DNA of 64,000 nucleotides, taken from an uncultured Pseudoflavonifractor sp. Lineage in GTDB: Bacteria > Bacillota > Clostridia > Oscillospirales > Oscillospiraceae. The translations under genes were made by a program, and so were the position numbers. The stretch spans positions 1 to 64,000 of the forward strand of contig CAJFTA010000004.1 of the NCBI GenBank assembly GCA_904419835.1, in the 5' to 3' direction. Numbering within the stretch: the stretch's first letter is position 1; every line of letters begins with the position of its first letter. Positions 57,415 through 64,000 of this stretch are shown one piece after another. The notes under the pieces are model-generated. The model was not told the origin of the DNA. It saw only the letters and a list, made by a program, of their open reading frames with translations, and searched no databases.

Positions 57415-58089
57415 ATGCGGCTGCTAGTGGCAGAGGACGATCTGAAGCTGCTGAAATCCCTCAAGCACATCTTTGAAAAGAACAAGTACATGGTGGACGC
57501 GGTCTCCACCGGGACGGACGCCCTGGCCTATGCCGAGACGGAGGAATACGACGGCATGGTGCTGGACATCATGATGCCCGGACTGGACGGCGTGGCGGTG
57601 CTGCGCCGCGTCCGGGGCCAGGGTATCTCCACACCGGCCCTGTTTCTGACGGCCAGAACCGAGGTGGACCAGCGGGTGGAGGGGCTGGACGCCGGGGCGG
57701 ACGACTACCTGTCCAAGCCCTTCTCCACCTCCGAGCTGCTGGCCCGGGTGCGGGCCATGCTGCGGCGGAAGGACAACTATGTCCCGGACCTGCTGCGGTT
57801 GGGAGAGCTGGTGCTCAACCGGTCCACCTATGAGCTCAGCTGGGGCGGGCAGACCCAGGCCCTCAGCGGCAGGGAGTTTCAGATCATGGAGATGCTGCTT
57901 CAGCGCCCCAATTTCATCATCACCACCGATGAGTTCATGTCCCATGTCTGGGGCTGGGACAGCGAGGTGGACGTGAGCGTGGTGTGGGTGCACATCTCAA
58001 ACCTGCGGAAGAAGCTGGCGGCCCTCAAGGCCCCCGTCGCCATCCGCTTTGTCCGCAACGCCGGGTACACCCTGGAGCAGGAAGCATGA
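57415..58089 (+). CDS. OmpR-family response regulator
   Basis: A 224-residue regulator. The receiver domain (1-120) has acidic pocket EDD (7-9), phosphoacceptor D51 in VLDIMMPGLDG and the Lys of LSKPFSTSELL. A winged-helix domain follows (about 126-222, LSGREFQIMEMLLQRPN ... SNLRKKLAAL...FVRNAGYTL). The ATG at 57415 follows AAGGAAGG by about 12 nt. Its TGA overlaps the kinase ATG (ATGA). Target genes are unknown. Confidence 0.95.
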   Translation: MRLLVAEDDLKLLKSLKHIFEKNKYMVDAVSTGTDALAYAETEEYDGMVLDIMMPGLDGVAVLRRVRGQGISTPALFLTARTEVDQRVEGLDAGADDYLSKPFSTSELLARVRAMLRRKDNYVPDLLRLGELVLNRSTYELSWGGQTQALSGREFQIMEMLLQRPNFIITTDEFMSHVWGWDSEVDVSVVWVHISNLRKKLAALKAPVAIRFVRNAGYTLEQEA

Positions 58090-59309
58090 TTGACCGGCTG
58101 AGAAGAAAGTTCATCCGCATCTGCATGCTGTCCTTTGCGGCGGTGTTTCTCATCCTCTTCGCTGCCATCTACCTGGCCACCGAGGTCCAGACCAGCGCCC
58201 GGCTGGACACTCTGGCCGACCTGGTGTCGGAGAACGACGGCATTTTTCCGGATTTTGAGCAGTTCGGCCCGGAGGAGGGGCAGACCCTGCCGCCGGACGG
58301 GGTGAATCAGGAGTCCCCCTTTACCACCCGTTTTTTCACTGTCCGCTTTGACAGGGACGGGACGCCGGTCTCAGTGGATATTCGGGCCATCGCCAGCGTG
58401 AGCGGGGAGGAGGCCCAAGCCTACGCCGCCGCCGCCCTGGAGAAGGGGACCGAGCGGGGATGGATTGAGGACTTCCGCTACAAGGTGTACAGCACGCCGG
58501 AGGGCGCCGCGGTGGTGTTCATCAACGGCGCCGACACTAGGGCGCTCAACCGGCGCTTCCTGATGGCGGCATCCTCGGTGTTTGTGGCGGGCAGCGTGGT
58601 GGTGCTGCTGCTGGTGATGTTAATCTCCAGACAAGCGGTGAAGCCCGCCATGGAGAGCTATCGGAAGCAGCGGCAGTTTGTCACCGACGCCAGCCATGAG
58701 CTCAAGACCCCTCTGACCCTGATCCGCACCAATCTGGACATCATGGAGTCGGAGGACGGCCCCAACGAGTGGCTCAGCGACATCCGGGAGGAGACAGGCA
58801 CCATGACCGAGCTGGTGAACCGGCTGGTGACGCTCAGCCGGATGGACGAGGACCAGAGCGCCCTGGAGACGGCGCGCTTCAGCCTGAGCGAAGCGGTGAA
58901 CGAGACGGCGGCGGCCTTTGCCGGGGCTGCCCGGGAGCGGGAGGCGGCCCTGACCCTGGACGTGCCGCCGGAGGTGTTCTGCACCGGGGACGAGGCCGCC
59001 GTCCGCCAGCTCATCTCCATTCTCATGGACAACGCGGTGAAGTACTGCGACAGGGGCGGCGCCATCCGGGTGGGGCTGTCCGGCGGGCGGCGGGCGGTGC
59101 TGACCGTGGACAACAGCTATGCTGCGGTGGACAGCGTGGAGCTGGACCGCCTGTTTGACCGCTTCTACCGGGCCGACAGGGCCAGGACCTACGGCAGCGG
59201 CTTCGGTATCGGGCTGTCCATTGCCAAGGCCATTGTGGAGAAACACAGGGGTGAAATCAGTGTCTCCGGCCTGGATGGCCGGGCCATCCGTTTCCGGGTG
59301 AAGCTGTAA
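58086..59309 (+). CDS. Sensor histidine kinase
   Basis: A 407-residue membrane kinase. TM1 is about residues 10-33, an extracytoplasmic sensor of about 130 residues follows, and TM2 is about 164-184. H204 in FVTDASHELKTPLTLI is the phosphorylated His of the HisKA domain; the ATPase has N-box ISILMDNAVKYC, G1-like YAAVDSVELDRLFDRF and GSGFGIGLSIAKAI. It pairs with the OmpR-type regulator just upstream. The signal is unknown. Followed by a strong terminator. Confidence 0.95.
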   Translation: MIDRLRRKFIRICMLSFAAVFLILFAAIYLATEVQTSARLDTLADLVSENDGIFPDFEQFGPEEGQTLPPDGVNQESPFTTRFFTVRFDRDGTPVSVDIRAIASVSGEEAQAYAAAALEKGTERGWIEDFRYKVYSTPEGAAVVFINGADTRALNRRFLMAASSVFVAGSVVVLLLVMLISRQAVKPAMESYRKQRQFVTDASHELKTPLTLIRTNLDIMESEDGPNEWLSDIREETGTMTELVNRLVTLSRMDEDQSALETARFSLSEAVNETAAAFAGAAREREAALTLDVPPEVFCTGDEAAVRQLISILMDNAVKYCDRGGAIRVGLSGGRRAVLTVDNSYAAVDSVELDRLFDRFYRADRARTYGSGFGIGLSIAKAIVEKHRGEISVSGLDGRAIRFRVKL

Positions 59310-59310
59310 T

Positions 59311-59345
59311 AAAAAACCAGGACTGCAAAAGCGGTCCTGGTTTTT
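59311..59345. terminator. Terminator of the two-component operon
   Basis: Stem AAACCAGGACTGC / GCGGTCCTGGTTT, loop AAAA, flanked by AAAAAA and TTTTT. Confidence 0.9.
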
Positions 59346-59405
59346 GCGTGACACAGTGAAACATGGGGATGGCGCAGTCTAAGCTGTGCCCTTCCCATGC
59401 TGCGC

Positions 59406-60149
59406 TTATTTCACATCCGGCAGATATTCCAGCGGGTCCACATAGACGCCGTCCTTCATCATCTCCAGATGCAGGTGAGAGGCCGAGAGACTCTCGGCCT
59501 TGGCGGTGCTGCCCACAGAGCCGATGATGTCCCCGGTGGTGACCACGTCGCCCGCCTCTACGGTGGGCTGCTCGGCCAGGTTGGAATACACGCTCACCAT
59601 GCCGTTGCCGTGGTCAATGGTCACGGTTGTGCCCATAAAGTAGTCCTGCTCAATGGCGGTTACGGTACCGCCTGCGGCGGCCTTGACCTGGATGCCAAGG
59701 TCGGCGGCAATGTCTACGCCCTCATGGGTTCGCCAGTCCCCCATCGTGGGACTGAAGACCTGCTGCTCAAGGGAGAAGGCGCTCAGCACCGTACCTTTTA
59801 CCGGCCAGGTGTACACGGCGGAGGTGACCACCTCAGAGGGCTTGGGCGCGGCGGAGGGGGCGGTGCTGGCGCTGGGGGTGGGGGTGGCTGCGGGCGTAGG
59901 TGTGGGCGAGGGAGTGGCCGGAATGGTCGGCTTCACCGCGTCCACCGTGGGAGAGGGGGAGACGCTGGGACTGGGGGTGACGGTGACCTGAGCGGTACCG
60001 CCCACCGGGGCGGCGGGATCCTTCCCGCCCAGAGTGGAGAAGAGATAATAGCCCGAAATTCCAATTGCGGCGACGCAGAGGAACAGGACTATGTAAAAGC
60101 CCTTCCCCGCCATGAAGTCGCCAAAGCGGTCGGTCCATGGTTTTTTCAT
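59406..60149 (-). CDS. SpoIIQ-like M23 peptidase domain protein
   Basis: A 247-residue membrane-anchored LytM protein. A short cytoplasmic tail, one TM helix (about 17-38), a long Thr/Pro/Ser linker (about 50-112), then an M23 domain with THEGVDIAA (H-x3-D) and SHLHLEMM (HxH). All usual zinc ligands seem present, unlike many SpoIIQ of Bacillus. Clostridial SpoIIQ keeps them and joins forespore to mother cell with SpoIIIAH. Size and layout fit SpoIIQ; another envelope endopeptidase is possible. RBS GGAG is 8-9 nt before the ATG. A sigma-F/G-like promoter precedes it. Confidence 0.8.
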   Translation of the reverse strand: MKKPWTDRFGDFMAGKGFYIVLFLCVAAIGISGYYLFSTLGGKDPAAPVGGTAQVTVTPSPSVSPSPTVDAVKPTIPATPSPTPTPAATPTPSASTAPSAAPKPSEVVTSAVYTWPVKGTVLSAFSLEQQVFSPTMGDWRTHEGVDIAADLGIQVKAAAGGTVTAIEQDYFMGTTVTIDHGNGMVSVYSNLAEQPTVEAGDVVTTGDIIGSVGSTAKAESLSASHLHLEMMKDGVYVDPLEYLPDVK

Positions 60150-60200
60150 TGTGACGCTCCTATCCTAAGATTTGAGGGGGCTGTAGCTCCCTTCGCGTCC

Positions 60201-60230
60201 TATTGTGGACATGGAGAAGGAAGAATATAC
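60201..60230 (-). promoter_or_regulatory. Possible forespore (sigma-F/G) promoter of the SpoIIQ-like gene
   Basis: Read leftward, GTATA (60230-60226), 15-nt spacer, GTCCACAATA (60210-60201). This fits the pattern GTATA-N15-GGNNANANT except one G. It is 52 nt before the ATG. Confidence 0.4.
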
Positions 60231-60387
60231 ATGAAAATACAAAAAAAGAAAAATAGAAATGGTAGGATAGGCAGAGGAGAAAGAAGGAAATTTTAATCCG
60301 TTTTTAAAGCGCGCAAATCTCAGCGCTGTATAATAGGTAAGCCAGCCGAGGGAATATGAACAAATTTAAAATTTTATGGGCTCTGAA

Positions 60388-60432
60388 TTGACATATGACA
60401 ACTTGTCAGCTATCATTGCTGACAGATCGTCA
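60388..60432 (+). promoter_or_regulatory. TetR gene promoter with two operator palindromes
   Basis: TTGACA (60388-60393), 17-nt spacer, TATCAT (60411-60416). TGACAACTTGTCA (60396-60408, perfect palindrome) fills the spacer and TGACAGATCGTCA (60420-60432) covers the start region. Both have the form TGAC-N5-GTCA and are 24 bp apart, ideal for a TetR dimer pair shutting off the promoter. Confidence 0.7.
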
Positions 60433-60448
60433 TACGCGGAGGGATGAG

Positions 60449-61081
60449 ATGCCAAGCGCAACATTTTTCAACCTGCCGGCGGAGAAGCGGGAAAAGCTGC
60501 TCGCCGCCGCCCGGGCGGAATTTGCCCGGGTGCCCTATGCGAATGCCTCCATCAACAAAATGATTCAGGCGGCGGATATTCCACGGGGCAGCTTTTACAT
60601 GTATTTCCGGGACAAGGAGGATCTGTTCCTCTATCTTATGGGGGAATATGGGAAACAGCTCTTCGCAGCCATTGAGGAACTGTTGGAGCGGTGTCAGGGA
60701 GATATTTTTGCCGCTTTTCTGGAACTGTTTGACCGGATACAAGCGGAATACCGGGACCCGGAGAAGCGGAAGTGCTACCAGCACATTATTGGCCTTGTCC
60801 GCAACAACAGCGGCGCCCAGCTGTCCTCTCTGCTGGGGATGGAGGGCTGCCTGCCTGCGCCTGGCCGGCTGGTGGAGTGGGTGGATCCCCGGCTTCTGGA
60901 CCTGCGCAGCGCCGATGACCTGGGGAACATATTCCGTATTCTCATGGGTGTGACCGGGCAGGCGGTCCTCCGGGGCATTCAGACTGAGGACCCGGCGGAG
61001 ACGCGAGAGGTCTATCTGCGCACACTGGACATACTCAGGCGGGGCATGGAGCGAAAGCAGCCCGAAACGCAGCATGAATAA
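60449..61081 (+). CDS. TetR-family regulator of the efflux operon
   Basis: A 210-residue TetR protein. The HTH is near the N-terminus: KLLAAARAEFARVPYANASI, then ADIPRGSFYMYFRDKEDLFL. The C-terminal part (about 60-210) should bind the ligand. GGAGGG is about 6 nt before the ATG at 60449. It probably represses its own operon through the TGAC-N5-GTCA pair upstream. It lies 12 nt before the adaptor gene of a MacAB-like exporter, so its ligand is likely an exported drug or metabolite. Confidence 0.92.
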   Translation: MPSATFFNLPAEKREKLLAAARAEFARVPYANASINKMIQAADIPRGSFYMYFRDKEDLFLYLMGEYGKQLFAAIEELLERCQGDIFAAFLELFDRIQAEYRDPEKRKCYQHIIGLVRNNSGAQLSSLLGMEGCLPAPGRLVEWVDPRLLDLRSADDLGNIFRILMGVTGQAVLRGIQTEDPAETREVYLRTLDILRRGMERKQPETQHE

Positions 61082-61093
61082 AGGAGAATCAGC

Positions 61094-62794
61094 ATGGAAA
61101 GCACAGAAATTAGGGAAGCGGCGCCCCAGACACCGGCTGCCGGCAGAAGGCCGGAGTTCAAGATTCCAAAGCCGAAGAAAAAGCGCAGATGGATAAAAGT
61201 ACTGATTGTGCTGGCAGTCCTGGCGGCGCTGGTGTTCTGGTTTCTCATCCGGCCTATTATGAGCGCGTCGGAGCAGATTGGAAACATGCTCTACCAGACC
61301 GGTACGGCGGAGTACCGGGATTTGACGGTCTCGGTGTCGGGCACCGGGACGGTGGAGCCCGCCGACTCCTACCAGGTCACCGCCCTGGTGAAGGGCGAGA
61401 TCCTGGACGCCCCCTTTGAGGAGGGCGACCAGGTGGAGCAGGGGGACGTGCTCTATCAGATTGACGCCTCCGACGTACAGAACTCCATCGAGCGGGCGGA
61501 AATCGCGGTGGAGCAGGCCCGGCTGAGCTACCAGAACGCCCTGGACAGCAGGGAGGACGCCGCAGAGAACACCGACGTGAAGGCCAGCGACACCGGTGTA
61601 ATCCAGAAGCTGTACTGCGAGGCGGGGGACAGCGTGACCGCCGGCTCTCCCATTGCCGATATCATCGACCGGGACACCATGAAGCTGACCATTCCCTTCC
61701 ACTCCGCCGACGCGGCGGCCTTCTATGTGGGACAGGGCGCCACGGTGTATGTGGACGGCACCGCCGAGACCCTCCAGGGCACGGTGGATTCCATCTCTCC
61801 CGTGGACCAGACGGGCACAGGGGGCACCCTGGTCCGTGAGATCACCATCACCGTTCCCAACCCGGGGGCCCTCTCCGACCAGAACACCGGCACCGCCTCG
61901 GTGGGCGGGGCGGACTGCGCGGGCACCGGCGCCTTTACATACGCCGCCCAGTCCACCGTCACCGCCAGAACCAGCGGCAAGCTGGAGTCCCTCACCGTCT
62001 CTGAGGGCGACCGGGTGACCAAGGACCAGATCATCGGCGCCTTTGAGGCCACCGACATGGACAGCCAGATTGAAAACGCCCGGCTCAGCCTCCGTTCCGC
62101 CGAGCTGAGCCTCCAGAGCACCAGGGACCAGCTGGAGAACTACACCATCACCTCCCCCATCTCGGGCACGGTGATTGAGAAGAACTACAAGGCGGGGGAC
62201 AATCTGGACACCTCCGCTGCCGCTGCCGCGACAGGCTATCTGGCGGTCATCTACGACATGTCCAGCCTCAGCTTTACCATGAACATCGACGAGCTGTACA
62301 TCGGCCAGATTGAGGTGGGCCAGGAGGTGCGCATCACCGCCGACGCCCTGGAGGGCCAGGAGTTTACCGGCCACGTGAGCAAGCGCAACATCAACGGCAC
62401 CACCATGAACGGCGTCACCACCTACCCGGTCACTGTGGAGATTGACGACCCCGGCGAGCTGCTGCCCGGCATGAACGTGTCCGCCGAGATTCTGGTGGAG
62501 CACGCCGAGCATGTGCTCTCCGTGCCGGTGGAGATGGTGGGCCGGGGCAACGTGGTGCAGGTGCTGCCCGCCGACGCCTACGACAAGGACGGCAACCCGG
62601 ACTACTCCCGCCTGGTGGAGACGCCGGTGGAGCTGGGCCGCAACGACGAGGAGTACATCGAGATTCTCTCCGGTCTGGAGGAGGGGGACACGGTGGTCTA
62701 CCAGATGAGTCAGACCAGCCTGATTGAACAGATGATGGGCAGCATGGCCCAGTCCGGCGGGGCGGCTACCTCTGTGACGGTGACCGAGCCATGA
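61094..62794 (+). CDS. HlyD/MacA-type membrane fusion protein
   Basis: A 566-residue adaptor. A basic cytoplasmic start leads to one TM helix (about 34-54), then two lipoyl-like half-motifs (VSVSGTGTVEPADSYQVTALV and SDTGVIQKLYCEAGDSV, with a second pair later), coiled-coil segments (SIERAEIAVEQARLSYQNAL and MDSQIENARLSLRSAEL), and beta-barrel parts (VEIDDPGELLPGMNVSAEI). It is longer than MacA because the lipoyl/hairpin unit seems duplicated. Gram-positive MacA-like proteins work with the MacB-type permease encoded downstream. RBS AAGGAG. The ATP-binding gene overlaps its stop (ATGA). Confidence 0.9.
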   Translation: MESTEIREAAPQTPAAGRRPEFKIPKPKKKRRWIKVLIVLAVLAALVFWFLIRPIMSASEQIGNMLYQTGTAEYRDLTVSVSGTGTVEPADSYQVTALVKGEILDAPFEEGDQVEQGDVLYQIDASDVQNSIERAEIAVEQARLSYQNALDSREDAAENTDVKASDTGVIQKLYCEAGDSVTAGSPIADIIDRDTMKLTIPFHSADAAAFYVGQGATVYVDGTAETLQGTVDSISPVDQTGTGGTLVREITITVPNPGALSDQNTGTASVGGADCAGTGAFTYAAQSTVTARTSGKLESLTVSEGDRVTKDQIIGAFEATDMDSQIENARLSLRSAELSLQSTRDQLENYTITSPISGTVIEKNYKAGDNLDTSAAAAATGYLAVIYDMSSLSFTMNIDELYIGQIEVGQEVRITADALEGQEFTGHVSKRNINGTTMNGVTTYPVTVEIDDPGELLPGMNVSAEILVEHAEHVLSVPVEMVGRGNVVQVLPADAYDKDGNPDYSRLVETPVELGRNDEEYIEILSGLEEGDTVVYQMSQTSLIEQMMGSMAQSGGAATSVTVTEP

Positions 62795-63543
62795 TTAAAT
62801 TTACCGACGTCTATAAGATCTACCAGATGGGCGACACGGCGGTCCACGCCCTGGACGGGGTGTCCTTCGAGATTAACGAGGGGGAGTTTGTGGCCATCGT
62901 GGGCCAGTCCGGCTCGGGCAAATCCACGGCCATGAACATTATCGGCTGTCTGGACGTGCCCACCAGCGGCACCTATGAGCTGGCCGGGGTGGACGTGTCC
63001 ACCATGGACGACGACCAGCAGGCCGTCATCCGCAACAAGATGCTGGGCTTTATCTTCCAGCAGTACAACCTGATCCCCACCCTTAACGTGCTGGAGAACG
63101 TGGAGCTGCCCCTGCTCTACGGCGGCGTGTCCGCCTCCGAGCGCCGGGAGGCGGCCATGAAGGCCCTGGACATGGTGGGATTGAGCAGCAAGTACAAAAA
63201 CCGGCCCAATCAGCTCTCCGGCGGACAGCAGCAGCGGGTTTCCATCGCCCGGGCTCTGGCGGGCAACCCGGGGGTCATCCTGGCCGACGAGCCCACCGGC
63301 GCCCTGGACTCCCGGACAGGCCGGGAGGTGCTCTCCTTCCTCCAGCAGCTCAACGCGGCGGGGCACACCATCGTGCTCATCACCCACGACAACTCCATCG
63401 CCGTCCGGGCCCAGCGGATCATCCGCCTGCAGGACGGGCGCATCATCTACGACGGGGACGCCCACGACCCCCGGGCCGTGGTCCAGCCCACCGAGAGCGG
63501 GATGGAGGAGCCCGCCGGCTTCGGAGAGGGGGCGGGGGCATGA
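62791..63543 (+). CDS. ABC transporter ATP-binding protein (MacB/LolD type)
   Basis: A 250-residue ATPase. Walker A is GQSGSGKST, the signature LSGGQQQRVSIARAL, Walker B VILADEPTGALDS, and the H-loop His in VLITHDNS. Its first residues MIKFTDVYKIYQMGDTAVHALDGVSF are typical of MacB/LolD-like subunits. It powers the MacAB-like exporter with the adaptor upstream and the permease downstream (both overlap by ATGA). Confidence 0.95.
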   Translation: MIKFTDVYKIYQMGDTAVHALDGVSFEINEGEFVAIVGQSGSGKSTAMNIIGCLDVPTSGTYELAGVDVSTMDDDQQAVIRNKMLGFIFQQYNLIPTLNVLENVELPLLYGGVSASERREAAMKALDMVGLSSKYKNRPNQLSGGQQQRVSIARALAGNPGVILADEPTGALDSRTGREVLSFLQQLNAAGHTIVLITHDNSIAVRAQRIIRLQDGRIIYDGDAHDPRAVVQPTESGMEEPAGFGEGAGA

Positions 63544-64000
63544 ATTTCACCCAGTCCTTCCGCCTGGCGCTCAAGAGCCTGGCCACCAGCAAGATGCGGG
63601 CGCTGCTCACCATGCTGGGCATCATCATCGGCGTGGCCGCCGTCATCATCATCATCTCCCTGGGCGACGGCATGAACGATATGATCAACTCCGAGTTTGA
63701 GAAGATGGGCACCAACCTGCTCCAGGTCCAGATCATGGGGCGGGGTTCCTCCCAGAACATCACGGAGGAGGAGATGTACGCCCTCAAAGACGAGAATCCG
63801 GACTGCATCGCCGCCATGAGCCCCAGCGTCAGCTCCATGGCCACCGTGAAGCAGGACTCCGAGACCCTGAGCGCCACCCTCACCGGCGTGGGCGAGGAGT
63901 ACATCGCCGTCAAGAGCCTGGAGCTGAGCCAGGGCCGGTTTATCCAGTACATTGACACCGCTCGGATGCAGAACGTGTGCGTCATCGGCTCCTACGTCAA
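63540..64000 (+). CDS. MacB-like ABC transporter permease, 3' end outside window
   Basis: The first 153 codons of a permease with FtsX/MacB architecture: NFTQSFRLALKSLATSKMRA, first TM helix (about 21-42, LLTMLGIIIGVAAVIIIISL), then the start of a large extracytoplasmic MacB_PCD domain (GMNDMINSEFEKMGTNLL). The frame is open to the window edge. It begins in the stop codon of the ATP-binding gene. The rest (further TM helices) should lie just to the right. Confidence 0.9.
   Translation, partial: MNFTQSFRLALKSLATSKMRALLTMLGIIIGVAAVIIIISLGDGMNDMINSEFEKMGTNLLQVQIMGRGSSQNITEEEMYALKDENPDCIAAMSPSVSSMATVKQDSETLSATLTGVGEEYIAVKSLELSQGRFIQYIDTARMQNVCVIGSYV

Overview
The window is high-GC DNA (roughly 60-65 percent by eye) from a spore-forming, diderm-gene-free Firmicute, most likely a gut Clostridium relative of the Oscillospiraceae (Flavonifractor, Lawsonibacter or Pseudoflavonifractor type). 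The grounds are a Bacillus/Clostridium-style division and cell wall (dcw) cluster with an ylxW-like DUF881 gene and sbp, meso-DAP type MurE, a SpoIIQ-like sporulation peptidase, a Bacillus-type ThyA, a FeoA-FeoB fusion followed by a Cys-rich membrane peptide, and no outer-membrane genes. This genus-level placement is inference.

Layout. 1-400: end of a tRNA cluster (Asp, Phe, Gly, Cys) with a terminator. 0.5-14.2 kb: housekeeping and metabolic genes, namely an RNA methyltransferase, a Gfo/Idh oxidoreductase, lysA, a thyA-DUF523-folA-Nudix folate/thymidylate operon, and a long leftward operon (VOC enzyme, acyltransferase-3, MBOAT, DHHW protein, MFS, PNPOx-like) whose middle looks like a machine for O-acylating a surface polymer. 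Two related mobile-looking repeats, each sandwiched between copies of a terminator hairpin, lie at 7.0-7.3 and 8.0-8.3 kb. 14.5-29.2 kb: the dcw cluster mraZ-rsmH-ftsL-ftsI-murE-mraY-ftsW-murG-murA-ftsQ-DUF881-sbp-ftsZ. 29.7-34.2 kb: corA, an exported FMN/FAD reductase, and citrate synthase. 34.3-39.2 kb: an unusual cassette with its own promoter. It holds a 1254-residue protein with a probable divergent SIR2-like N-terminus, a variant P-loop and a long helical C-terminus, followed by a partner gene that seems to be frameshifted. This is the best candidate for an undescribed system, probably in conflict or defence. 39.4-54.8 kb: a NadB-like flavoprotein, a BlaI/M56 regulatory pair with visible operators, FeoAB, a TetR-type protein with two DNA-binding domains, a sirtuin, a DUF2975/HTH/lipoprotein unit, and a peroxide-stress operon (yaaA-bcp). 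54.9-64 kb: a sigma-like/transmembrane/cyclophilin fusion, a lipoprotein, a two-component system, a SpoIIQ-like peptidase, and a TetR-controlled MacAB-like efflux operon that runs off the right edge.

How they work together. The dcw block supplies peptidoglycan precursor synthesis and septation. LysA makes lysine from the same meso-DAP that MurE incorporates. ThyA, DHFR and Nudix form one nucleotide and folate unit.

The strangest feature is that two normally essential genes in the dcw block are broken as given: murG by an 11-bp tandem duplication, and ftsZ by what looks like a roughly 49-bp deletion. The second gene of the 34-39 kb cassette also changes frame. Sequencing or assembly error, a mixed population and true mutation cannot be told apart from the sequence alone.
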